DNA of 64,000 bases from Io17-Chloro-G2 sp965226825 (lineage in GTDB: Bacteria; Chloroflexota; Dehalococcoidia; Lucifugimonadales; UBA3495): positions 930,001 through 994,000 of the forward strand of contig CBDDED010000003.1 of the NCBI GenBank assembly GCA_965226825.1. The letters run 5' to 3'. Every line of letters starts with the position of its first letter. Position 1 is the stretch's first letter. Below are positions 44,411 to 53,219 of this stretch, one piece after another. Below the pieces are notes generated by a model, which did not search any database, had not been told where the DNA came from, and worked only from the letters and a program-made list of their open reading frames with translations. A program made the position numbers and the translations under genes.

Positions 44411-44684
44411 GGACCCGCTCAGTTGTCAGGATCGAGGTGGAGTTAAGCGAGAGTCCTGCTGCTCCTGCCAATGATACCAGCCTCTGGTCTATTGGAGACT
44501 TCTTGGCCTGGACCACCCCCTCTTCTCCAACATCGGTCACCTGGTGGAACACCTCGGCCAGCATCCGGTATCCCAGGCCCTGATGAGGCCTCTTGTCGTT
44601 GTAGAACCGGAGGTAGGCGTCAGTTCCCTCCTGGCTTCACTGGTGTTGGTGTAGGCTTTCAGGTACACCTCCTCGTGCTTCACC
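44411..44684 (-). pseudogene. IS3-type OrfB, C-terminal fragment
   Basis: Reading from 44684, KHEEVYLKAYTNTSEARREL is followed by a frame change to YLRFYNDKRPHQGLGYRMLA and EVFHQVTDVGEEG, the standard end of IS3 OrfB. The catalytic Asp-Asp-Glu part is absent. The fragment directly abuts the start of the DGPF gene on the other strand. Confidence 0.8.
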
Positions 44685-45037
44685 ATGCGGTACATGCTGC
44701 TGGTCTACGCCGAAGAAAAGGCCAAAGCCAATTGGATCCCCGCCCAATGGGACAACCACATGGCGGCTTACGTTAAATTCAACCAGGATTTGAAGCGGGC
44801 AGGGAAAATGTTAGGAGGCGAGGCGTTTCACCCTGTTTCCCAGGCCACTACCGTTCGGATCGAAGCCGCCGGAACCGTGCCGACCGCTGGTCCTTTTGCC
44901 GAAACCAAGGAACAACTGGGAGGCTACTACAGATCGAAGCCGACGATTTGGACGATGCTATTTTCTGGGCGGCCCAGATCCCCGACGCCAAATTAGGCTC
45001 GGTGGAAGTCCGGCCGATAATGGAGTTCGACCAATAG
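44685..45037 (+). CDS. DGPF/YCII-related protein with a one-base frameshift
   Basis: MRYMLLVYAEEKAKANWIPA and AGTVPTAGPFAETKEQLGGY match the DGPF (YCII-related) family of about 115-120 aa, here with GPF. The written frame ends badly at 44996. Shifting by one base after GGYY gives IEADDLDDAIFWAAQIPDAK and VEVRPIMEFDQ, the expected family end, with stop at 45035-45037. Either the gene is broken or a base was missed. The start has no RBS because IS3-like sequence lies directly upstream, so its expression may also be disturbed. Confidence 0.75.
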
Positions 45038-45122
45038 TCGCCAATTCCCAAGGAATAGCCACCGGGTTGGCCGTCCCGCGTCCCTGGCCTGCCAAGGTTT
45101 GCCCGCCCGTCGCCAGCCGGAT

Positions 45123-46298
45123 TTAATCTCCGGTGGGCTGGCCGTCACGCTCGCGTTTCCCAAGCCCCAGGGCCATCAACCTCACGGCGGTTTCCGCGCC
45201 GGTTTCCAACAGTTCTCCGGTTCGCCGCAGGCTCTGGGCAAAGCTCATGGGACGGTCTGCAATGGTGACCACTGCGCCGACGCCGTGCTTGTAGAGTTCC
45301 CGGTAACCTGGTCCCAACCCGGCGGTCAGCACGATGGTCGGTACACCCTTGGCCTGTGCCCAGCGGGCCACACCCACCGGGGCTTTGTCGTACACGGTGG
45401 AACCATCCGCCCGGCCTTCACCGGAAATCACCAGGTCAGCGCCTTCCAAAGAGGCGTCTAACCCCAACGCATCGCAGACCATGTCGATGCCCGAGCGCAG
45501 GTTTGCATCTAAAAACGCCACCAGGCCGGCGCCCAGGCCGCCGGCAGCGCCGGCGCGGGGCAAATCGAGCACATCTTTCCCCAGGTCCCGTTTGACGATT
45601 GCGGCATAGTTGGCCAGGGCCGCGTCCAACTGGGCCACGATCTCCGGCGTAGCGCCTTTTTGCGGCCCGTACACCGCGGACGCGCCGGTTGGTCCGCAGA
45701 GCGGGTTGGTCACGTCGGTTGCCCCGATTACTGCCGCATCCTTCAGCCTGGGGTCCAGGCCGGACGCGTCGATCCGGTCCAACCGGCTCAAGGCCGCACC
45801 GCCGTCTTCCAATGGGACGCCACCGGAATCCAAGAACCTGGCGCCCAGGGCCGCGGCCATGCCCGCTCCGCCATCGTTGGTGGCGCTGCCGCCTAAGCCA
45901 ACTATAATCTCCTTGAATCCCTGGTCCAACGCCTTCTTGATGATTTCGCCGACCCCCTTGGTCGTGGCGGCCCGGGGGTTTCTCAGGGTCGGCGGCACCA
46001 AAGCCAAACCAGATGGGCGGGCCATTTCCACCACGGCGGTCCGGCCGTTGCCCATGGCTCCCCAACTAGCGTCCAGCGGCGCGCCCAAGGGCCCGGTAAC
46101 CCGGCTGGTGAATATCTGGCCACCGGTGGCATTCACCAGGGCATGCAGAGTGCCGTCCCCGCCGTCCGCCACGGGAACCAGCACCGTCTCGGCATCAGGC
46201 TGGGCAGCCAGGACTCCGCGCTGGATTGCCCGCGCCGCATCTAACCCGGAGATGCCTCCCTTGAAACCCTGGGGTGCAATGACTACTTTTACCGGCAT
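45123..46298 (-). CDS. glxK: Glycerate kinase, type I (391 aa)
   Basis: The sequence MPVKVVIAPQGFKGGISGLD, LVPVADGGDGTLHALVNATG, VGLGGSATNDGGAGMAAALG, DVTNPLCGPTGASAVYGPQK and ADLVISGEGRADGSTVYDKA matches GlxK/GarK kinases that phosphorylate D-glycerate to 2-phosphoglycerate using ATP. Length is normal (about 380). It is convergent with nothing and divergent from the M20 amidohydrolase pair. A standalone glycerate kinase fits photorespiration-like or serine-type carbon use. Confidence 0.9.
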   Translation of the reverse strand: MPVKVVIAPQGFKGGISGLDAARAIQRGVLAAQPDAETVLVPVADGGDGTLHALVNATGGQIFTSRVTGPLGAPLDASWGAMGNGRTAVVEMARPSGLALVPPTLRNPRAATTKGVGEIIKKALDQGFKEIIVGLGGSATNDGGAGMAAALGARFLDSGGVPLEDGGAALSRLDRIDASGLDPRLKDAAVIGATDVTNPLCGPTGASAVYGPQKGATPEIVAQLDAALANYAAIVKRDLGKDVLDLPRAGAAGGLGAGLVAFLDANLRSGIDMVCDALGLDASLEGADLVISGEGRADGSTVYDKAPVGVARWAQAKGVPTIVLTAGLGPGYRELYKHGVGAVVTIADRPMSFAQSLRRTGELLETGAETAVRLMALGLGKRERDGQPTGD

Positions 46299-46407
46299 GA
46301 TTCCAAGATTATACCGCGTCGGCGGCGCAGGGCCGGTTGCGCAAGTGCGTATTCAATCCAACCCTCGTCTGCTAAAATCTGGAAAGCCCAAAGGAGGGGT
46401 TTACTCA

Positions 46408-47739
46408 ATGCCTTCCAAAGAAGAACTTAAAGCCCTGGCCTTCCGCGAAATTGACTCCAGGGCTGATGAGATTATCGGTTTAGCCCAGACTATCCTGAAA
46501 AACCCGGAACCGGGTTTCAGAGAGGTCAAGACGTCGCGGTTGGTCAGCGAGAAATTCGCCGAATTGGGCATCCCGTTTCGCGCCGGATTGGGGATCACCG
46601 GCGTCCGCGGCGAGCTGCTGGGCGGGACTCCCGGCCCTACTCTGGCGGTGCTAGGCGAACTGGACTCGCTAATCGTGAGCGAACACCCCCATGCCGACGC
46701 ATCCACCGGAGCGGCCCACGCCTGCGGCCACCACTGCCAGGTGGCTATGATGATTGGCGCAGCAATCGGCCTGGGGCAACCTGATGTGTTGCCCGAACTC
46801 AGCGGTCGGTTGGCGTTGATGGCCGTTCCCGCTGAAGAATACATCGAGATCGAGTACCGGGATGGTCTCAGAAGAGATGGCAAGATCGAATTCCTGGGTG
46901 GAAAGCCGGAGTTGGTCAAGCTGGGCGAGTTTGACGACGTGGACCTGGCGATGATGGTGCACACCACCAGCAACTCCTACGAACAGCAGATTTGCATGAG
47001 CGGCACCAACAACGGCACCGTTGCCAAGAAAATCCAGTTCATCGGCAAGGGGGCCCACGCCGGCGGTTCGCCGCACCTGGGAATCAACGCCCTCAATGCG
47101 GCAACTCTGGCCCTCAGCGCCATCCACTACAACCGCGAGACCTTCCGCGATGAGGACACCATCAGGGTTCACCCAATCATCACCAAGGGGGGCGAGGCCG
47201 TCAGCGCCGTGCCTTCCGACATCCGCATGGAGACCTTCGTCCGGGGCCGTACCCTTGAAGCCATCACCGACGCGGACCACAAGGTGAACCGGGCCCTGCG
47301 AGCCGGGGCCATGGCCGTAGGAGCCCAGGTAAAGATACAGACCATCCCCGGTTACCTCCCGTTGTCCCAGGACCGGGCCATGGCCGGGGTGTTCGAACAG
47401 AATGCCGAGGCTTTGGTTGGCCGGGAAAACGTGGGCCATGTGGAGCACCGCACCGGCTCGACCGACATGGGTGACATCAGCCAGCTCATGCCGGCCATTC
47501 ACCCTTACGTGGGCGGGGCCACGGGCCTGGGTCACGGCGCCGACTACGTTGTCGGGAATTACCAGCTGGCGGTAATTACTGCCGCCAAGGCCATGGCGGC
47601 CACCGCAGTGGACCTGCTGGCCGACGGGGCGGCAATGGGAGGGAAGATTGTAGGGGGCCACCGGCCCAACATGACCAGGCCCGAGTACCTGCAATTCCTG
47701 CGGAGCCTTGCCCGGGAAGACACATTCGGGCCCGAGTAG
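46408..47739 (+). CDS. M20-family amidohydrolase, first of a tandem pair (443 aa)
   Basis: AAGGAGG precedes the ATG at 46408; a longer frame reaching back to 45610 is antisense to glycerate kinase and is rejected. Motifs of AbgB/M20D peptidases are present: LGELDSLIVSEHPHAD, HACGHHCQVAMMIGA, VPAEEYIEIEYRD, GKGAHAGGSPHLGINALNAA and HRTGSTDMGDISQLMP. These include the metal-bridging Asp/His and the catalytic Glu-Glu. The family hydrolyses N-acyl amino acids or p-aminobenzoyl-glutamate. The next gene is a paralogue 7 bases downstream. Confidence 0.85.
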   Translation: MPSKEELKALAFREIDSRADEIIGLAQTILKNPEPGFREVKTSRLVSEKFAELGIPFRAGLGITGVRGELLGGTPGPTLAVLGELDSLIVSEHPHADASTGAAHACGHHCQVAMMIGAAIGLGQPDVLPELSGRLALMAVPAEEYIEIEYRDGLRRDGKIEFLGGKPELVKLGEFDDVDLAMMVHTTSNSYEQQICMSGTNNGTVAKKIQFIGKGAHAGGSPHLGINALNAATLALSAIHYNRETFRDEDTIRVHPIITKGGEAVSAVPSDIRMETFVRGRTLEAITDADHKVNRALRAGAMAVGAQVKIQTIPGYLPLSQDRAMAGVFEQNAEALVGRENVGHVEHRTGSTDMGDISQLMPAIHPYVGGATGLGHGADYVVGNYQLAVITAAKAMAATAVDLLADGAAMGGKIVGGHRPNMTRPEYLQFLRSLAREDTFGPE

Positions 47740-47746
47740 GATCGTT

Positions 47747-49096
47747 ATGTTAAGCGTAGCCGAACTCAAACAAAAAGCTTGCGGGACCATCGAGGCCCAC
47801 CGGGTCGAACTCATAGACCTGGCCAAAGACATCCTGGCCCACCCGGAAGTTGGCTTCAGCGAGATCAGGACGGCCCGCCTGGTGGCCGACGGCTTCAGCC
47901 GGTTGGGCATCCAACACCGGGAAGGGCTGGCGCTGACCGGCGTCAAGGGTAAGATAGTTGGCGGCGCCGGCGAGGGCCCCAGGCTGGGAATCCTGGGTGA
48001 GCTGGACTCCCTGGTGGTGCAGGAACACCCCTTCGCCGACGGCAGCACCGGCGCAGCCCACGCCTGCGGCCACAACTGCCAGATCGGCATGATGTTCGGC
48101 GCGTCCATGGGGCTGCTCACTCCGGAAGTGCTCAGTCAATTGTCCGGCGAAATTGTCCCCTTCGCTGTTCCGGCCGAGGAGTTCATAGACGTCGAGCAGC
48201 GGCTTCAACTGCGGGAAGAGGGCCGGGTGGAGCTTCTGGGAGGCAAGCAGGAGCTTATCCGGTTGGGCGAGTTCGACGACGTGGACCTGGCCATGATGTG
48301 CCACACCGCCAGCGACATGGGTCAAAGAAAATTCGCCGTGGGAGGCACCAGCAACGGGCACGTGGTCAAATTTGTCGAGTACACCGGCCGCGGCGCCCAT
48401 GCGGGCAGCGCTCCCCACCTGGGAATCAACGCCCTCAACGCAGCCAGCTTTGCATTACAGGCGATCCACGCGAACCGGGAGACCCATCTGGCCCAGGACA
48501 CCGTCCGCATTCACGGAATCATCACCAAGGGCGGAGAGGCAGTCAACGCGGTCCCCGCAGATGTGCGACTGGAGTGGCGCGTCCGTTCAGGCAGCCCCGA
48601 AGCCGTGGTCAAGAACTCTGCCGTCGTGGACCGGTGCTTCAAGGCTGGAGCATTGGCCGTGGGCGCTTCGGTGAGCATCACCAACATCCCCGGGTACCTG
48701 CCCTTGCGCCACGACAACAGGATGCAGGAGTTGTTCCGCGAAAACGCTGCCGACCTTCTCGGAGAATCGTCGATTCTGGTGATCCCGGCGCGGCGGAATC
48801 GGGGCGGGTCCACGGACATGGGAGACCTCAGCCAGATGATGCCGGTATGCCATCCCTACACGGGCGGGGCCACCGGCGCCGGCCACAGCAAGGAATACGC
48901 GATTCAGGATTTCGAACAGGCGGTGATCAACCCGGCTAAAATCATGGCCATGGTCGCCATAGACCTGATGTCCGAGGGGGCAGTGAGAGCGAAGGAAGTT
49001 GTTAAGACCTACCGCCCTTCCATGCGAAAAGCTGCCTATCTGAAATTCCAGAGAGAGCGGGCCGAGGTGGTCCAGTACAGCGGGTCGCCAAGCTAA
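47747..49096 (+). CDS. M20-family amidohydrolase, second of a tandem pair (449 aa)
   Basis: The start is ATG at 47747 (MLSVAELKQKACGTIEAHRV). The protein is closely similar to its upstream neighbour in every block: LGELDSLVVQEHPFAD, HACGHNCQIGMMFGAS, VPAEEFIDVEQRL, GRGAHAGSAPHLGINALNAA and RGGSTDMGDLSQMMPV. The HH of the first copy is HN here, which could alter metal binding. The 7-base gap argues for one transcript. The pair may form a hetero-oligomer like AbgA/AbgB or have split specificities. Confidence 0.85.
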   Translation: MLSVAELKQKACGTIEAHRVELIDLAKDILAHPEVGFSEIRTARLVADGFSRLGIQHREGLALTGVKGKIVGGAGEGPRLGILGELDSLVVQEHPFADGSTGAAHACGHNCQIGMMFGASMGLLTPEVLSQLSGEIVPFAVPAEEFIDVEQRLQLREEGRVELLGGKQELIRLGEFDDVDLAMMCHTASDMGQRKFAVGGTSNGHVVKFVEYTGRGAHAGSAPHLGINALNAASFALQAIHANRETHLAQDTVRIHGIITKGGEAVNAVPADVRLEWRVRSGSPEAVVKNSAVVDRCFKAGALAVGASVSITNIPGYLPLRHDNRMQELFRENAADLLGESSILVIPARRNRGGSTDMGDLSQMMPVCHPYTGGATGAGHSKEYAIQDFEQAVINPAKIMAMVAIDLMSEGAVRAKEVVKTYRPSMRKAAYLKFQRERAEVVQYSGSPS

Positions 49097-49179
49097 ACCG
49101 GCGCAAACCCGCAGGTCCACATCTCGCGGGCATTTTCCAGCGCCCGATCATTGCCCCCGGCTACAACGCGCCCGTATCC

Positions 49180-49794
49180 CTAGACCCCCAAAAAGTGCAT
49201 AGCCAAACCGGCGGCGATGGGAACGGTCAGGTTGTCGTCCAACGGCGTTGGAACCAACTCCACCAGCGCCGCAACTACCCCCCCGATCAACAACCCCCGG
49301 TGAAACTCCGTCACGCCTGAGACCACCAGGACCCCCACCACTATCCAGGTTACCGCCACAAAAGCGGCGGTCCCACCCGGCGATTTTCCGAATACCCTGG
49401 GCCCTGGCATGCGGACGCCGACCAGCGCAGCCACCGGGTCGCCCAGGGAAAGAAACAGCATTGAAGCCACCGCCGTGGTCCGGCCAAAGAGCCCAAACAC
49501 CACCAACGCGGCAAGCAGCATGTAGGTGGCTCCGGTTATGCGGTGGCTTTCATCCGTTTTCAGGATATAGGAAAACCAACGGAGGAACTGCCGGTTAAGC
49601 CAATCCAGGCGAAATCTGGCCAGGTCCAGGGCGAAACCGCCAACGGTAAGCAGCGCCAGGCCTATGACCATGGCCAGTTCGGCGGCAAAGACTCCAACAA
49701 CCGGAATAACCGAGCCGACAGTCAGGTGGAAGAGCCTTCTCCAGACCGGCGGCCCTGAATTTTCTGACCGGCCCTCTACCACGGCAGCGGCCAC
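49180..49794 (-). CDS. Diacylglycerol/polyprenol kinase-family membrane protein (204 aa)
   Basis: Six or seven hydrophobic segments and the family hallmark are present: SHRITGATYMLLAALVVFGL, MLFLSLGDPVAALVGVRMPG and FGKSPGGTAAFVAVTWIVVG, then VELVPTPLDDNLTVPIAAGL. Relatives are CTP-dependent dolichol, phytol or diacylglycerol kinases (SEC59/VTE5 type). The conserved GDPxAxxVG and KSxxGTxAF and PxxDDNLxxP motifs are intact. The gene is alone. The substrate is not predictable. Confidence 0.8.
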   Translation of the reverse strand: MAAAVVEGRSENSGPPVWRRLFHLTVGSVIPVVGVFAAELAMVIGLALLTVGGFALDLARFRLDWLNRQFLRWFSYILKTDESHRITGATYMLLAALVVFGLFGRTTAVASMLFLSLGDPVAALVGVRMPGPRVFGKSPGGTAAFVAVTWIVVGVLVVSGVTEFHRGLLIGGVVAALVELVPTPLDDNLTVPIAAGLAMHFLGV

Positions 49795-49973
49795 TCCCTA
49801 CGTTTCGTCACGGGTTTACCAGCAGGGTTTCCGAGGGTGTTTCCAGACGGGGTGTCCCGGCGATGTTTCCTGGCAACGAACAGCCCGGTCCTTCCGGTCC
49901 CATTCAGGCAACACCAAGACAGGGGAGAGTTGCACCAACCCAGGCCATAGGCAGGTCAGTAGATGGGTAGAGG

Positions 49974-50636
49974 CTAGAACGGAATGGTGACGGTATCTCC
50001 GGCTTGCCACCGCAGTTGGCGAAACTTGGAACCCATGGGGGCTTCGAAGACCATCCAACCGTCGATTCCAAATCCTTGCTGCAGTTCAAAGGCCCCGGTC
50101 AGAAAGCCCTCTCCCTGGGGAACTGTCCCATCGGTCAACACGATCTTCCTGACATCCCGGGGGTCCCAATTGGGCGGGTCGGGTTTTGAGGCGTTCGCCG
50201 ATTCGGTGAGGGAAACCGGCAGACTGTCGTTGTCTGCCCAACCCCAACCTTCTTCAAACTTGGACCAACTTTGCCCCTGGGCTTCCACGTCCAATGGCAA
50301 ATATTTGCCTTGTTCGAAGTCTCGAAGCTCGGCCCCCTGGCGGTCAATGGTTAGCAGGTGGTTCGTCGCGGTGTAATTTGCAACCTGCAGGCGAATCAAC
50401 ACCAACTCCATGCCTTGTTCCGACGGGACAACTCGATGATGGCTCACGCTGCCTTGCCCGTATTCGTTGGAATACTGGAGCACCGGCAACCGTTGCAGGT
50501 CCACGACGCTAACATCGAGTGATCGGCCGCGGTAAGGCCTGCCAAACGAAGAAGATGCCTCGGAGCAGGCCGCCAGCATTAACGCCAGCAGAACGGCTAC
50601 AGCGGCGACGCTGGTGATTTTGCCGACCCAAATCAT
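49974..50636 (-). CDS. Putative lipoprotein of unknown function (220 aa)
   Basis: The ATG at 50636 (MIWVGKITSVAAVAVLLALM) is chosen because it gives a clean lipoprotein signal with lipobox LMLAAC; a longer frame starts at 50705. The mature domain looks like an immunoglobulin-like beta sandwich of the DUF4352 kind (MELVLIRLQVANYTATNHLL, IVLTDGTVPQGEGFLTGAFE, GSKFRQLRWQAGDTVTIPF). Such domains bind or buffer at the cell surface, but function is unknown. It lies 58 bases after the cysteine desulfurase stop and may be in the same transcript. Confidence 0.65.
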   Translation of the reverse strand: MIWVGKITSVAAVAVLLALMLAACSEASSSFGRPYRGRSLDVSVVDLQRLPVLQYSNEYGQGSVSHHRVVPSEQGMELVLIRLQVANYTATNHLLTIDRQGAELRDFEQGKYLPLDVEAQGQSWSKFEEGWGWADNDSLPVSLTESANASKPDPPNWDPRDVRKIVLTDGTVPQGEGFLTGAFELQQGFGIDGWMVFEAPMGSKFRQLRWQAGDTVTIPF

Positions 50637-50694
50637 TGGAATACCGTCCTTAGTAGTGTCCCCTGACGTTACGCAAGGAATCGATTCACCGGAT

Positions 50695-51894
50695 TCAGGA
50701 GGCAATTCCGGAAGTAGCTATCGAAGGGAGCTTTCGGAGTTTTTCAATCAACTCGGGGAGTTTCTCCAGCAAGTAGTCAACATCCTCGCTGGTGTTGTAT
50801 TTTCCCAACGTAATCCGCAGGCTGCCCCGGGCCACCTCCGCTGATTGTCCCAAAGCAAGCAGGACGTGGGACGGTTCCAGGGAACCCGAACTACAGGCGC
50901 TGCCGCTGGATGCCGCTATGCCCGCCATGTCCAACCCCAGCAAGATCGGCTCTCCTTCCACCCCTTCGACGGAGAAATTCACGTTGTTGGGCAGCCGTTG
51001 GGATGGGTGGCCGTTGAGGCGAATCCTAGGCACATGGGTGGTGATGTGGTCAATAATCCGGTCCCTTAAGGCCTGGCAATGAGCGCCGTGCTCCAACCTT
51101 TGCCGGTTTGCGGCCTCCAAAGCCACCGAGATTCCGATGATGCCGGGTATATTCTCGGTGCCGGCCCGCCTTTCCCGCTCCTGGCCCCCGCCCAGAATCA
51201 TGGGCAGGAAGGGTGTTGTCCGCCGGATGAACAGAATGCCTGTACCCTTTGGACCGTAGATTTTATGACCCGACAGGCTCATCAGGTCCACGCCCAGGGC
51301 TTGCACGTCCAGGTCCAAAAACCCGGCAGCCTGGACGGCGTCGGTATGGAACGCAACGGTGCGCCCCAACTCCCCGGCCTTGCGCTTGATCGCCTGGGAA
51401 ATATCAGCGATGGGATTGACCGTTCCGATTTCGTTGTTGGCGTACATGATGGTGACCAGAGTGGTCTTGCCGGTAACCGCGTTGTACACAGATTCCGGCT
51501 GCACCATCCCGTAGGAATCCACCGGTAGGTACGTAACATCAAACCCAAGCGTTTCCAGGTGCTCGCAGGCATGCAGCACGGCATGATGCTCGGCGCTGGA
51601 GGTGACCACGTGTTTACCGCTCTCTTGCAAGGCGGTGGCAACCCCAAATATCGCCTCGTTGTCCGCCTCGGTGCCGCCGCCGGTAAACACGATTTCCCGC
51701 GACCGGCAGTTGAGTACTGCCGCCACCCGGTCCCTGGCCTCATCCAGCGCAAACCGGGCCTCCTGGCCCACGGTGTGGATGCTGGATGGGTTGCCGTAAC
51801 GCTCGGTGAAATACGGCAGCATGGCTTCCACCACGTTGGGGTCGGTAGGAGTCGTCCCGGCATGGTCCAGGTAAATGAAACCGTGGGGCGCCAT
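50695..51894 (-). CDS. Cysteine desulfurase, NifS/IscS family (399 aa)
   Basis: FIYLDHAGTTPTDPNVVEAM opens the fold-I PLP enzyme. The PLP Lys lies in SLSGHKIYGPKGTG and the persulfide Cys in ASSGSACSSGS, with TGGGTEADNEAIFG and SAEHHAVLHACEHLE typical of group I desulfurases. It supplies sulfur for Fe-S clusters and thiolated tRNA. The family length is about 400. IscU and IscR are not next to it, so it may be the NifS-like housekeeping copy for tRNA modification or general Fe-S assembly. RBS GAGGTGACC precedes ATG 51894. Confidence 0.92.
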   Translation of the reverse strand: MAPHGFIYLDHAGTTPTDPNVVEAMLPYFTERYGNPSSIHTVGQEARFALDEARDRVAAVLNCRSREIVFTGGGTEADNEAIFGVATALQESGKHVVTSSAEHHAVLHACEHLETLGFDVTYLPVDSYGMVQPESVYNAVTGKTTLVTIMYANNEIGTVNPIADISQAIKRKAGELGRTVAFHTDAVQAAGFLDLDVQALGVDLMSLSGHKIYGPKGTGILFIRRTTPFLPMILGGGQERERRAGTENIPGIIGISVALEAANRQRLEHGAHCQALRDRIIDHITTHVPRIRLNGHPSQRLPNNVNFSVEGVEGEPILLGLDMAGIAASSGSACSSGSLEPSHVLLALGQSAEVARGSLRITLGKYNTSEDVDYLLEKLPELIEKLRKLPSIATSGIAS

Positions 51895-51975
51895 CGGTCA
51901 CCTCAAATGGGATCTACAAAGCAGTAACTGCCTATACATCTTAGCACAGGCCAAAGGCAGCCGAGCCGCGGCGGT

Positions 51976-53106
51976 TTAGCGACGCCGCCAGAAAAATCGC
52001 CGGGTGCGGTTGGGGGCGGTAACCCCCAGGATGTCTCTTCTGGTGACGAGACCCACCAATTCACCGTTATCGGTAACCACCATCCCGCCCAGGCCGCGGT
52101 CTTCCATCATTTCCAAGGCGTCGGCCAGCGAATCTCCCGGCGACACCTGGGGCGCGTAAGCCAGGGGGAGCATAGCTCCCGCCAGGGTCATGTTGACCCG
52201 CTGAGCCCGGGGAATCCCGTCCACAAGGCGTCGGGACAGCGTGCCCGCGATCCTTCCATTGACCACTACCGCCACGAATTGCTCGCGGCCCAACAAATCC
52301 CTGGCCAGGACGGGACTGTCGAGTGGGGTGTCGCCTAGCAGGGCCGCCCAAGACCTGGACATTACGTCGGATACCGAGTAGCGCCGCAGACCTTCCCTTA
52401 TACGCTCATGGCGGTAACCGGAGGTTGCGGCGGAAAACAGGAACAGGCCGACCAGCGTGACCCAGGCGCTTTGGAATCCTCCAAATCTGAACGCCATCAG
52501 GATTCCGCCCACCACCATCACGCATCCCAGCAATTGGCCTCCCCTGGCCGCTACCTGGGTGGCTCGCCAGTAGCTCCCGGTTATGCCCCACACGACCGAC
52601 CGGAGCACCCGGCCCCCGTCCAGCGGAAATCCCGGCAGCATGTTGAACACCGCCAGGCTCAGATTGACCCAGGCCAGGAACAAACAGACGGAGCCGGCGC
52701 CCGGGTAAGCTGAGTCCAACAGAAACCACAATCCGGCAAAAAGGCCGCTCAAAGCCAGGCTGCTCAGGGGTCCCACCACTGCAACGGTGAATTCCGAGCG
52801 GGGATGGCGGGACTCGTGGGCGAGTTGGGACACCCCTCCAAAGATAAACAGGGTAATCTTGTGCACCGGTATCCCCATTCGCACCGCAACCACGCTATGG
52901 GTTAACTCGTGCACCAACACCGACGTGAAGAACAGCAGCGCAGTGAGCAGGGATATGCCCCACAACTGCACCGGGGTCCAAAAGGGTTGGGATTGGCCGA
53001 ACATTTCGCGGACCAGGTAGGTGATCAGCAAAAAAATGAGGATCCAGGTGATGTTGACTTCCACCGGGATGCCCAGGATTCTACCCAATCGAAAGGACGC
53101 GCTCAT
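51976..53106 (-). CDS. Site-2-type M50 metalloprotease with CBS domains (376 aa)
   Basis: The preferred start is ATG at 53106 (MSASFRLGRILGIPVEVNIT); a GTG at 53136 adds ten residues. The zinc site is HELTH (LVHELTHSVVAVRMG) plus NMLPGFPLDGGRVL, embedded in six hydrophobic segments. Two CBS domains follow (MSRSWAALLGD... and DRGLGGMVVTDNGELVGLV). Relatives cleave membrane-bound regulators or remnant signal peptides, and CBS domains sense nucleotides. No anti-sigma substrate is adjacent, so the target is unknown. Confidence 0.87.
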   Translation of the reverse strand: MSASFRLGRILGIPVEVNITWILIFLLITYLVREMFGQSQPFWTPVQLWGISLLTALLFFTSVLVHELTHSVVAVRMGIPVHKITLFIFGGVSQLAHESRHPRSEFTVAVVGPLSSLALSGLFAGLWFLLDSAYPGAGSVCLFLAWVNLSLAVFNMLPGFPLDGGRVLRSVVWGITGSYWRATQVAARGGQLLGCVMVVGGILMAFRFGGFQSAWVTLVGLFLFSAATSGYRHERIREGLRRYSVSDVMSRSWAALLGDTPLDSPVLARDLLGREQFVAVVVNGRIAGTLSRRLVDGIPRAQRVNMTLAGAMLPLAYAPQVSPGDSLADALEMMEDRGLGGMVVTDNGELVGLVTRRDILGVTAPNRTRRFFWRRR

Positions 53107-53219
53107 TCGCTCAGATGCGCTCCGGCCCGGAATCACACAATCCGGACTCCTTTGTTGCCAAAACGTGAGTCCGCCGGGTCGATAACAATGTCAGACCACA
53201 CAGACCAATACCCGAAATG

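Noticed and set aside
45610..46407. A 265-codon upstream extension of the first M20 amidohydrolase
   Set aside because: It is antisense to the well-supported glycerate kinase gene and has a composition typical of an antisense frame; a strong RBS sits just before ATG 46408.
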